Source of the DNA: Acidobacteriota bacterium
Lineage (GTDB): Bacteria > Acidobacteriota > UBA6911
NCBI GenBank assembly: GCA_017860075.1
Contig: JAFNAH010000006.1
Span: forward strand, 1-13,131
Length of the DNA stretch: 13,131 nt
Direction: 5' to 3'
This document shows, piece after piece, positions 1-6,316 of this stretch (its first letter is position 1; the number at the start of each line of letters is the position of its first letter). A program made the position numbers and the translations under genes. The notes beneath the pieces are model-generated. The model ran no database searches. It was not told the DNA's origin and saw only the letters and a list, made by a program, of their open reading frames with translations.

Positions 1-402
1 GGAGGCGTAGCCGGAGGCGTGGTCGGCGGTATTCCGGGCGGAGTCGTGGGTGGTGTTCTGGGCGGAGTTCCTCCCCCACCCCCACCCCCGCCACCCCCGA
101 AGCCGGTGAAGCGCGAGCCGATCCGCGTCGGTGGCAATGTCCAGGAGTCAAAGCTTATCAAGAGGATTGAGCCGGTTTACCCGGAACTTGCAAAGAGAGC
201 GCGTGTATCGGGAGTCGTCATCCTCCAGGTGACCGTTGACGAGGAGGGTAGTGTTTCCGACATCCGCGTCCTCAAGGGGCATCCGCTCCTGGACGAGGAA
301 GCCATACGGGCTGTGAGGCAATGGAAGTACTCGCCGACACTCCTCAATGGAGAGCCGGTTCCAGTCATTGCGACCGTTACAGTAATCTTTAACTTGAGAT
401 AA
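1..402 (+). CDS. tonB: TonB energy transducer, C-terminal part (5' end outside window)
   Basis: The reading frame is open at base 1, so the gene is truncated by the window edge; GTG at 19 is only an internal codon. The visible protein is six tandem GG[V/I]x tetrapeptides, a run of about ten prolines, a short basic stretch (KPVKRE), then a TonB C-terminal domain of about 80 residues. That domain has the family pattern: PVYPELAKRARVSG, a V.L.V.VDEEG.V.D..V strand pair, HPLLDEEAIRAVRQWKY, and a final hydrophobic strand ending IFNLR. TonB sits in the inner membrane, spans the periplasm and passes proton-motive energy from ExbBD to outer-membrane receptors. The missing N-terminus should hold the membrane anchor. 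exbB begins 39 nt downstream, so the genes are probably one operon. The Gly-repeat/polyproline linker resembles TonB-like proteins I know from Acidobacteriota. The family is secure; the receptor partner is unknown. Confidence 0.9.
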   Translation, partial: GGVAGGVVGGIPGGVVGGVLGGVPPPPPPPPPPKPVKREPIRVGGNVQESKLIKRIEPVYPELAKRARVSGVVILQVTVDEEGSVSDIRVLKGHPLLDEEAIRAVRQWKYSPTLLNGEPVPVIATVTVIFNLR

Positions 403-441
403 TAAGTTCACCTAACTCTAGTCGGAGGTCAGAGTAAATTC

Positions 442-1122
442 ATGGGACAGATCAACATAGTCGAGTTGTGGAACTCAATGGGCGGGATTGCCAAGGGCGT
501 CGTCGTCGTCCTGGGCATCATGTCGGCCTATTCGATCAGCGTGATGATTGAGCGAGCCATCACCTATCGACAGGCACGCAAGCAGTCGCGAGTCTTCACC
601 CCTGCGGTGGCGGAATGCCTGAAGGAGGGCAAGATCGACGAAGCCATCGCTCTTGGCGAACAGAACAGCAAGAGCCACCTGGCGAAAGTCCTGATTCCTG
701 GATTGCATGAGTTGCAGGCGCATTCCAAGAGCAAGGATATCCCCGGTGAAACCATCGAGGCTGCCAAGCGAGCTCTCGACCGCGCGACGGCAATCGGTAT
801 CGAGGACCTGAAGCGCGGCCTGGGCGGCCTGGCTACCATCGGGTCGACCGCTCCCTTCGTGGGGCTGTTCGGAACGACGATCGGTATCATCAACGCCTTC
901 CAGGGCATGAAGACCGAAGAAACCGCGGGTATTGCTGCGGTCGCGGGCGGGATTGCTGAAGCGCTGGTGACCACCGCGTTCGGGTTGTTCGTAGCGGTTC
1001 CGGCCGTGTGGGCGTTCAACTCGTTCACGAACAAGATCGAGACGTTCACGGTCGAGATGGACAACTCCTCTTCGGAACTGATCGACTACTTCATCAAGAA
1101 ACGGAGTCAGAGCAGTGTCTAA
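442..1122 (+). CDS. exbB: ExbB/TolQ-family proton channel subunit
   Basis: A 226-residue MotA/TolQ/ExbB protein that forms the inner-membrane proton channel with ExbD and powers TonB. Three membrane segments are visible: about 15-37, 128-152 and 165-191. The large cytoplasmic stretch lies between the first and second, as in ExbB. Conserved motifs are GSTAPFVGLFGT (134-145) and GGIAEALVTTAFGLF (169-183). By recalled alignment, T145, E173 and T178 correspond to E. coli ExbB T148, E176 and T181. Start ATG 442 is preceded by GGAGG at 424-428 (13-nt spacing, rather long). Its last bases overlap exbD1. TolQ is the alternative name for this fold, but tonB next door favours ExbB. Confidence 0.93.
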   Translation: MGQINIVELWNSMGGIAKGVVVVLGIMSAYSISVMIERAITYRQARKQSRVFTPAVAECLKEGKIDEAIALGEQNSKSHLAKVLIPGLHELQAHSKSKDIPGETIEAAKRALDRATAIGIEDLKRGLGGLATIGSTAPFVGLFGTTIGIINAFQGMKTEETAGIAAVAGGIAEALVTTAFGLFVAVPAVWAFNSFTNKIETFTVEMDNSSSELIDYFIKKRSQSSV

Positions 1123-1534
1123 ACGCGGCTTGGGAATGAGCGGTGTCAACGCCGAAATTAATGTCACGCCCATGGCGGACATTATGCTGGTGTTGTTGAT
1201 TATTTTCATGATTACCACTCCGCTGCTGCAGACAGGTATTACTGTCAATCTTCCCAAGGCCAAGAACCCGCTTGACGCTCCGGAAGCCGACAGCAAGGAT
1301 GCAGTGATCGTGGCGCTCAACCGCGAAGGCAGGATCTACCTTGCCAAGACGCCGGTGAGCGAAACGGAGCTGCTCGATGCGTTGGCGAAGAAGTTCTCAG
1401 GGGGAGAAATCAATAAGACCATCTTCCTGAAGGCGGACTCGGCGGTGGCCTACGGTCGTGTAGTTCAGATCGTAGACAGTTGCCGCAGGACCGGGGTGGA
1501 GCGCATCGGTCTGATGGCCGAGAAGGAAAAGTAA
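1115..1534 (+). CDS. exbD: ExbD/TolR-family biopolymer transport protein, first copy
   Basis: A 139-residue ExbD. A short cytoplasmic N-terminus carries INVTPMADIML, followed by one membrane helix (about 20-38) and a periplasmic domain ending in a YGRVVQIVDSCRRTGVERIGL motif. D22 in the helix matches the essential proton-carrying Asp of ExbD (D25 in E. coli, from memory). I chose GTG 1115 because GGAG at 1103-1106 sits 8 nt upstream. It overlaps the exbB stop by 8 nt, suggesting translational coupling. ATG 1136 is in frame but has no good Shine-Dalgarno and would trim seven residues. A second, divergent exbD follows after a 334-nt gap. Confidence 0.93.
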   Translation: MSKRGLGMSGVNAEINVTPMADIMLVLLIIFMITTPLLQTGITVNLPKAKNPLDAPEADSKDAVIVALNREGRIYLAKTPVSETELLDALAKKFSGGEINKTIFLKADSAVAYGRVVQIVDSCRRTGVERIGLMAEKEK

Positions 1535-1571
1535 ACACAGCAGCAGGTGCATCCGGCTGAGTTGTGCCGCA

Positions 1572-1597
1572 GGGCGCCCCGATTACCCGGGGCGCCC
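1572..1597 (+). repeat. 10-bp perfect GC hairpin downstream of exbD1
   Basis: GGGCGCCCCG (1572-1581), six-base loop ATTACC, and CGGGGCGCCC (1588-1597) form a perfect 10-bp stem 37 nt after the exbD1 stop. No T-tract follows (next bases are CCCGGCAGAC), so it is a poor intrinsic terminator. It could stabilise the 3' end of an exbB-exbD1 message or reduce read-through into exbD2. Confidence 0.6.
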
Positions 1598-1819
1598 CCC
1601 GGCAGACAACGACGGCAGTTGCCGCGGGCGGCCAGGCCGGTGGCGGCTGGGGTGCATTTTGCGGATTTTGATTTGCCGTCTGTGCGGCCCTTCGGCGGCG
1701 TTCCGGTTCGGACGCGTACGGAGTCCGGTTGCCTCGTGCCGTATAGAGGCAATGAACGAGACGGCTCGAGTGATGGCATTGCAACATAGCGGGTCAGCTT
1801 GGACGCAGGTACCCGTGTT

Positions 1820-1849
1820 TTGACAGGCGGACTGGTTTGTCCGTTACAG
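1820..1849 (+). promoter_or_regulatory. Possible promoter of exbD2
   Basis: A perfect -35 hexamer TTGACA lies at 1820-1825. The region about 17-18 nt further on (TTACAG, 1844-1849) is a weak -10 match. A CGGAC-N6-GTCCG dyad fills the spacer between them (1828-1843). The call rests mainly on the -35. Confidence 0.25.
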
Positions 1850-1868
1850 AAAGGTAGGGTTTCTTCCC

Positions 1869-2285
1869 ATGTCAATGGCAGTCGGCACCAAGGGGGGTCC
1901 CAAGTGTGATATCAACATCACGCCCTATATCGATATTCTGCTCGTGCTCCTGATCATCTTCATGGTTATCACTCCCGTCCGGCAGATGGATCTCGATGTG
2001 AAGGTTCCACAACCGCCTCCGACGGACCAGACGAATCTTCCGGTTGATCCCAGCGTGATAGTGGTTTCAGTCGGAGACGCCGCGCAGATCGCGGTGAACC
2101 AGGAGCCGGTGGATATCAGCGCTCTGGGCCCCAAACTGCAGGAAATCTACAGCGCTCGTGCAAACAAGAACATGTTCATCAGCGCCAGCCCCAAGCTGCC
2201 TTACGGCGACGTCGTCAAGGTGATCGACATCGCGAAGGGGGCGGGCGTAGGTGATATCGGTTTGATCATAGAGGCTATCCAGTAA
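1869..2285 (+). CDS. exbD: ExbD/TolR-family biopolymer transport protein, second copy
   Basis: A 138-residue ExbD with the same architecture as the first copy but clearly divergent. DINITPYIDILLVLLIIFM covers the N-terminal motif and membrane helix, with the conserved Asp at D22. The periplasmic domain contains a proline-rich joint (PQPPPTDQ, about 48-55) and ends with the YGDVVKVIDIAKGAGVGDIGL motif. Start ATG 1869 has AGGTAGGG about 10 nt upstream; an in-frame ATG at 1875 (M3) is also possible. ExbB-ExbD-ExbD sets are known in several diderm phyla; the two ExbD proteins may form a heteromeric channel or serve different transducers. The second idea is inference. Confidence 0.93.
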   Translation: MSMAVGTKGGPKCDINITPYIDILLVLLIIFMVITPVRQMDLDVKVPQPPPTDQTNLPVDPSVIVVSVGDAAQIAVNQEPVDISALGPKLQEIYSARANKNMFISASPKLPYGDVVKVIDIAKGAGVGDIGLIIEAIQ

Positions 2286-2332
2286 GGCTCTGCCTGGAAG
2301 CCCAGCATACGCATGCATTGGAGGCCCTAGTT

Positions 2333-3118
2333 ATGAAGTTGCAAGGGAAGTGGCTGGCAATCCTTCTCCTCGTGTTGATGTTACCCCTGTCCGGATGCGG
2401 TTTCGTCCAGAGGCTGCGATCGCGGGACGCCCTCAACAAGGGTGTCAGGGCGTTCACCGAGCAGAAATATGATGTTGCCGCGAAGTTCTTCGAGGAATCT
2501 ATCCGGCTGGATCCCACGTTCAAGATACCGCGCACATATCTTGCGACCACGTATACGTCCCAGTTCGTGCCCGGTTCGCCCGATCCGAAGAGCAACGAGA
2601 TGGCGCAGAAGGCGATCCAGACCTTCAGGGACGTCCTGGAGATGGACAAGGACAATCCTGACGTTAACTCGATGGTCAGCATCGCCAGCCTGTATTACCA
2701 GCTGAGGGATTACGATCAGTCGAAGACCTGGTGCCGGAAGATCCTGGAAGCGGATCCCAACAATGCCGAAGCGCTCTACCGGATAGCGGTCATCGACTTT
2801 GACGATTCGCTCAAGAAGACGGGGCTGCAGGGTGAAAACGTCGAGTTCCTCAACAGCGAGGAAAAAGCCCATACGCTGGCAGACATACAGGAAGGCTTGA
2901 CCGCCCTCGATCAGGCGCTCAAGATCCGCCCGGACTATTTCGACGCGATGGAGTACCAGAACCTCCTGTGGCGCGAAAAAGCGAAGTTCGAGAAGGACGA
3001 GAAAGTCAAGAATGAACTGCTCCGGCAGGCGGATATGGTGGCTCAGAAGGCTCTGGCTCTTCGTCTGAGGGCCCAGGAAGAAGAAGCAAAGAAGCCGAAA
3101 AAGCTGGGCGCAAAGTAA
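2333..3118 (+). CDS. TPR-containing outer-envelope lipoprotein
   Basis: A 261-residue protein with a lipoprotein signal peptide: basic start MKLQGK, a Leu-rich core, and lipobox LSGC with C22 as the lipidated residue. Helical TPR-like repeats follow, roughly 31-63 (ALNKGVRAFTEQKYDVAAKFFEESIRLDP), 112-142 (YYQLRDYDQSKTWCRKILEADP), and 143-200 with ALDQALKIRP. The C-terminus is charged and Lys-rich. I chose ATG 2333 because GGAGG at 2320-2324 is spaced 8 nt from it; the in-frame TTG at 2318 lies just before that site and is unlikely. It starts 47 nt after exbD2 and is followed by a strong terminator, so it looks like the last gene of the tonB cluster. The role is unknown; scaffolding of envelope complexes is a guess from the TPR fold. 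Confidence 0.88.
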   Translation: MKLQGKWLAILLLVLMLPLSGCGFVQRLRSRDALNKGVRAFTEQKYDVAAKFFEESIRLDPTFKIPRTYLATTYTSQFVPGSPDPKSNEMAQKAIQTFRDVLEMDKDNPDVNSMVSIASLYYQLRDYDQSKTWCRKILEADPNNAEALYRIAVIDFDDSLKKTGLQGENVEFLNSEEKAHTLADIQEGLTALDQALKIRPDYFDAMEYQNLLWREKAKFEKDEKVKNELLRQADMVAQKALALRLRAQEEEAKKPKKLGAK

Positions 3119-3138
3119 AAGCAGCAAACGATTTGCAG

Positions 3139-3169
3139 GAGCCGGGGGGGCCTGTCCCCCGGCTCTTTT
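3139..3169 (+). terminator. Intrinsic terminator closing the tonB-exbBD-lipoprotein operon
   Basis: GAGCCGGGGG (3139-3148) pairs perfectly over 10 bp with CCCCCGGCTC (3156-3165) across a 7-nt loop. TTTT and then a pyrimidine tract follow directly. It is 20 nt after the lipoprotein stop. Confidence 0.87.
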
Positions 3170-3187
3170 CTCTCTCCTTCTGCAGCC

Positions 3188-3216
3188 TTTCTTCGCAGTA
3201 GCTCCTCCTCTATAAT
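3188..3216 (+). promoter_or_regulatory. Promoter of the (p)ppGpp synthetase gene
   Basis: A perfect -10 TATAAT at 3211-3216, with a poor -35 (TTTCTT, 3188-3193) at 17-nt spacing. It lies just after the upstream terminator and 26 nt before the ATG. A TCAAGC-N8-GCTTGA dyad (3216-3221 / 3230-3235) covers the expected transcription start. Confidence 0.5.
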
Positions 3217-3242
3217 CAAGCAATAGAGCGCTTGATAACGGC

Positions 3243-5402
3243 ATGATTCGCTACGAGGACCTGTCAGAAAAAGTCCTGGCCAATCACCCCGAGGCCCCGA
3301 TGGAGATGGTCCAGCGGGGCTACGTGGTTTCCGCCAAGTACCACAAGGGCCAACTCCGGATGAACGGAGAGCCGTATCTCACTCATCCCCTTGAAGTAGC
3401 CAACATTCTTGCCGAGCTCAAGCTCGACGCCGTCACGGTCACAGCCGGGCTCCTCCACGATGTTATCGAGGATACCCTGATGTCTCCCGAGGAGCTGCGC
3501 AAGCAGTTTGGCGAGGAGGTCTACCAGCTCGTCGACGGGGTGACGAAGATCTCCCAGGTGCAGTTTACGTCGCGCCAGGAAAAGCAGGCCGAGAATTTCC
3601 GGAAGATGCTGCTTGCCATGGTGGGAGATATCCGGGTCCTTTTCGTCAAGCTCGCCGACCGGCTCCATAACATGCGCACCCTACAGTACCTGGCGCCCGA
3701 AAGCCGGGAACGCATCTCCAGAGAAACCCTCGAGATCTATGCCCCGCTGGCGCACCGGCTTGGAATGGCGCGCATTCGCGGAGAACTGGAAGACCTCGCT
3801 TTCAGCTTCCTGGATCCGGCGGCCTACCAGAACACCGTTGCACTCATCGAAGCCCGGCGGGCGGTGAGCGAAGACTTCATCCGCGAGGCCAAGGAAACCA
3901 TCACGACCGAACTGGTGGAGCACAGGATTCCCGCCCACCTCGAGAGCCGGATCAAGCGAATCTACGGTGTTTATAATAAGATGCGGCGGCAGAAGATCAC
4001 CATAGACGAAGTCTATGACTTCATCGCCATCAGGGTGATCACCGATACCGTACGGAACTGCTACACCATCCTGGGTATATTGCACAACCTCTGGAAACCG
4101 GTCCCTGGTCGAATAAAGGACTACATTGCCATTCCGCGGCCGAACCTCTACCAGTCTCTCCACACCTCCGTCATAGGGAAGAGCGGGCAGCCTTTCGAAA
4201 TCCAGATCCGCACACAGGAGATGCACCGCGTGGCGGAAGAGGGCATAGCGGCGCACTGGAAGTACAAAGAGGGTAAGACGGGTGCAGTGGAGGGCGAGGA
4301 ACAGTTCCGCTGGCTCCGCCAGTTGATTGATGCGCAGAGCGACATCAAAGATGCCAGGGAGTTTCTTACCAGCCTGAAGGTGGACCTTTACCCGGATGAG
4401 GTCTACTGCTTCACGCCAAAGGGTGAGGTGATCACGCTGCCAAGAGACGCGACCCCGATAGACTTCGCGTACGCGATCCACAGCGAAATCGGCCACCGGT
4501 GTGCGGGCGCAAAAGTAAACAGCCGCATTGTTCCGCTCAGGCACAAGCTCAAGAACGGCGAGGTTGTCGAGATCATCACGGCGAAGGACGCCAGCCCCAG
4601 TCGCGACTGGCTTGCGTTCGTCAAGACCTCGAAAGCTCGAAGCAAGATCAAGAAGTGGGTCAACCAGAAGGAGAGAGAAGACGCGGCCGATTTGGGACGG
4701 AAGCTGCTCGAGAAGGAGGCACGCAAGTTCAAGACCTCCTGGAAGCAGGTGCTGAGCGGCGGGGCCCTCCCGCGTGTACTCTCCGATCAGGGAATTCCCA
4801 GGACCGAGGACCTCTACCCGGAGGTGGGATTCGGGAAGATGGCACCCAGACAGATTCTCTCCGCGCTCTTCCCGGATGTTTCGCCACTGACCGAGGAAAA
4901 GGCCAAACCTTCGCCTATCGCTGCCGTGGTCCAGAAAGTCCTGGGCCGGGGCGAGTCGCCTATCACCGTAAAGGGTCAGGACGGCTTGCTGGTCTACCGG
5001 GCCAAGTGCTGCAACCCGATCCGGGGCGACGAAGTAGTCGGCTACATAACGCGCGGAAAGGGCATCTCGGTGCATACGACCGCCTGCCCGAACGTTTCCC
5101 ATTTCCTGGGTTCAGAGAGACTGACGGACGTCGAGTGGCTCAACGTCCCCGGGGATGAACTGTTTTCAGTCAGGCTTGCGATCTCAGTGGAAGACCGGCA
5201 GGGAATCCTGGCGGAGATAACATCCGCAATCTCGAACCTCAAGACGAACATACGCGAGTCCAGGTCTTCGACGGACGGTGGAAAGGGTTTGGTCGAAGTC
5301 ACGATCGAGATACACGACACGAAACACCTGCAGAAGGTCGTCCAGGTCCTCAAATCCATCCGCGGCATCCAGGACGTAGACCGCGTCGGCAAGGCGGTAT
5401 GA
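3243..5402 (+). CDS. rel: Bifunctional (p)ppGpp synthetase/hydrolase, long RelA/SpoT family
   Basis: A 719-residue long RSH protein, the usual full length. It makes and degrades the stringent-response alarmone (p)ppGpp in the cytoplasm. The N-terminal HD hydrolase looks intact: H48, the HD pair H72-D73, E76-D77 and the KLADRLHNMRTL motif with D139. The synthetase domain (about 225-345) has the RIKRIYGVYNKM G-loop region, D259 in YDFIAIRVI, YQSLHT (303-308) and E319 in FEIQIRT. Both activities are therefore expected, so this is the Rel/SpoT type rather than hydrolase-dead RelA. TGS follows at about 385-446, then a Cys/His segment with C589, C590, H611 and C615, and an ACT/RRM domain at 642-719. 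ATG 3243 has no clear Shine-Dalgarno. The gene has its own promoter; ridA follows 151 nt downstream. Confidence 0.95.
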   Translation: MIRYEDLSEKVLANHPEAPMEMVQRGYVVSAKYHKGQLRMNGEPYLTHPLEVANILAELKLDAVTVTAGLLHDVIEDTLMSPEELRKQFGEEVYQLVDGVTKISQVQFTSRQEKQAENFRKMLLAMVGDIRVLFVKLADRLHNMRTLQYLAPESRERISRETLEIYAPLAHRLGMARIRGELEDLAFSFLDPAAYQNTVALIEARRAVSEDFIREAKETITTELVEHRIPAHLESRIKRIYGVYNKMRRQKITIDEVYDFIAIRVITDTVRNCYTILGILHNLWKPVPGRIKDYIAIPRPNLYQSLHTSVIGKSGQPFEIQIRTQEMHRVAEEGIAAHWKYKEGKTGAVEGEEQFRWLRQLIDAQSDIKDAREFLTSLKVDLYPDEVYCFTPKGEVITLPRDATPIDFAYAIHSEIGHRCAGAKVNSRIVPLRHKLKNGEVVEIITAKDASPSRDWLAFVKTSKARSKIKKWVNQKEREDAADLGRKLLEKEARKFKTSWKQVLSGGALPRVLSDQGIPRTEDLYPEVGFGKMAPRQILSALFPDVSPLTEEKAKPSPIAAVVQKVLGRGESPITVKGQDGLLVYRAKCCNPIRGDEVVGYITRGKGISVHTTACPNVSHFLGSERLTDVEWLNVPGDELFSVRLAISVEDRQGILAEITSAISNLKTNIRESRSSTDGGKGLVEVTIEIHDTKHLQKVVQVLKSIRGIQDVDRVGKAV

Positions 5403-5553
5403 GCGAAGCAGCCGCGATGCAGGACCGGATGAGCCCGTGTGATCTCGCCGCAGGTACGGCACGTCTGCGGCACAGGCATCCATGACGGGTTTGGCGGCGG
5501 CTGCCTTCCCGTAATAGCGATATCTACAAACGCAGTCAATTGAGGAGCTGGCA

Positions 5554-5931
5554 ATGTACGAGCAGATCGAGACCGAACATGCCCCCCTGCCTATCGGTCC
5601 GTATTCTCAGGCGATCAGGGCCAACGGCTTCATCTTCGTTTCGGGGCAGATTCCCATGGACCCTGAGACGGGAACGATGGTGACGGGCAGGGCTGGCGAG
5701 CAGACGCGGCAGGTTATGAAGAACATCGCCGCCATCCTCGAATCCGCGGGCAGCGGTCTTCAGAAACTGGTGAAGACGACGATCTTCCTCACGAGTCTGG
5801 AAGATTTCTCCGAGGTGAACAGGGTGTACGCGGAGTGTCTTGGAGATGTCAAGCCGGCGAGAGCGACGGTGGAGGTGTCCCGCCTTCCCAGAGACGCCAG
5901 GGTCGAGATCGAAGCAATTGCGCTCGCCTAG
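5554..5931 (+). CDS. ridA: RidA/YjgF-family enamine/imine deaminase
   Basis: A 125-residue RidA, matching the normal family length. It hydrolyses reactive enamine/imine intermediates released by PLP enzymes such as threonine dehydratase, protecting cytoplasmic enzymes. Signature elements are PIGPYSQAI (13-21), SGQIP (30-34), and PARATVEVSRLPRDARVEIEAIA near the end. R103 corresponds to the substrate-carboxylate-binding Arg (R105 in E. coli), and E120 is also retained. Start ATG 5554 has GAGGAG at 5542-5547 with 6-nt spacing. The 151-nt gap after the Rel gene holds a 7-bp stem (GCCGCAG 5447-5453 / 5465-5471) without a T-tract. Read-through from the Rel gene is possible. The stop codon interlocks with that of rpmB on the other strand. 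Confidence 0.95.
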   Translation: MYEQIETEHAPLPIGPYSQAIRANGFIFVSGQIPMDPETGTMVTGRAGEQTRQVMKNIAAILESAGSGLQKLVKTTIFLTSLEDFSEVNRVYAECLGDVKPARATVEVSRLPRDARVEIEAIALA

Positions 5932-6119
5932 ACCGCCTTCTGGACCTTCCCTGACCGCAGGCAGCGCGTGCAGACGCGCACGCGTTTGACCGAGCCCTTC
6001 TCCAGGATTCGTACGCTCTGGAGGTTGGGATAGAACTTCCTCGACCTGACGTTATGCGCGTGTGAGATGGTGTGCCCGAAGACCGGAGCCTTGTGGCAGA
6101 CATAGCATTCCATTGGCAT
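5928..6119 (-). CDS. rpmB: Ribosomal protein L28 (bL28), zinc-binding form
   Basis: A 63-residue bL28, a component of the large ribosomal subunit. The conserved start ECYVCHKAPVFGHTISHAHN and the block RKFYPNLQSVRI identify it. C5, C8, C50 and C53 form two CxxC pairs, so this is the zinc-ribbon (C+) version. I chose the ATG at 6119-6117 because GAGGAG (complement of 6126-6131) is 6 nt upstream. An upstream in-frame TTG (6137) would put the Shine-Dalgarno inside the gene. The ATG two codons later (6113) is also possible. It is monocistronic with its own promoter. Its TAG stop overlaps the ridA TAG by four bases (CTAG), leaving no room for a terminator between them. Confidence 0.95.
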   Translation of the reverse strand: MPMECYVCHKAPVFGHTISHAHNVRSRKFYPNLQSVRILEKGSVKRVRVCTRCLRSGKVQKAV

Positions 6120-6145
6120 GGTGCACTCCTCTGGCAAAGCGGGTA

Positions 6146-6174
6146 AAGATACCAGCCCGGACCCCGCTTTTCAA
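6146..6174 (-). promoter_or_regulatory. rpmB promoter
   Basis: On the minus strand TTGAAA (6174-6169), a 17-nt spacer and TATCTT (6151-6146) give a good sigma70-type match. The predicted start near 6139 leaves a leader of about 20 nt carrying the GAGGAG site. Confidence 0.6.
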
Positions 6175-6208
6175 CAACATAGAAGAACCAAACAAATGAG
6201 TCTCGCCG

Positions 6209-6252
6209 CGGAGATGGAGGGCGACCGCCTGAGATTGCGGCCATCTCCGTTT
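6209..6252. terminator. Hairpin, possible terminator between rpmB and the reductase gene
   Basis: CGGAGATGG (6209-6217) pairs over 9 bp with CCATCTCCG (6241-6249), with an internal CCGC/GCGG pairing (6225-6228 / 6237-6240). On the + strand it is followed by TTTCGTTCGTT, a weak T-rich tail. On the minus strand there is no T-tract. It may end reductase transcripts (minus) or ridA read-through (+). A smaller CCGGG-AAG-CCCGG stem lies at 6296-6308. Confidence 0.35.
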
Positions 6253-6316
6253 CGTTCGTTCGCCGCCGCGTGCGCCTCGTCCCGAGCGTGACGCGCCGGG
6301 AAGCCCGGGGCCGCCG

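Larger units (their letters stand above)
1535..1868 (+). other. 334-nt hairpin-rich gap between the two exbD genes
   Basis: No convincing gene here. One 80-codon frame (1547-1789, GTG start) lacks a Shine-Dalgarno and encodes an Arg/Pro-rich, low-plausibility peptide. Inverted repeats are frequent: GGGCGCCCCG at 1572-1581 pairs with 1588-1597. GCCGC at 1621-1625 pairs with 1643-1647. CGGAC at 1709-1713 pairs with GTCCG 1723-1727. TTGCCTC at 1729-1735 pairs with 1746-1752. CGGGT at 1790-1794 pairs with 1811-1815. CGGAC at 1828-1832 pairs with GTCCG 1839-1843. It may be a structured leader of exbD2, an intra-operon RNA-processing element or an unrecognised small RNA. I cannot choose between these; some stems are expected by chance in GC-rich DNA. 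Confidence 0.5.

Noticed and set aside
1572..1597. Intrinsic terminator after exbD1
   Set aside because: The stem is excellent but C-rich sequence follows instead of a T-tract, so I list it as a hairpin rather than a terminator.
1547..1789. 80-codon frame in the gap between the exbD genes
   Set aside because: GTG start without Shine-Dalgarno, Arg/Pro-rich composition, and it runs through several inverted repeats. Kept only as a remark in the gap entry.
3681..5102. 473-codon open frame on the minus strand inside the Rel/SpoT gene
   Set aside because: It mirrors the codon positions of an unmistakable 719-residue RSH protein; no family resemblance and no ribosome-binding site.
5399..5485. 28-codon frame starting as ATGA at the Rel/SpoT stop
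   Set aside because: The coupled ATGA start is tempting, but no Shine-Dalgarno is evident and the peptide resembles nothing known; too short to support.
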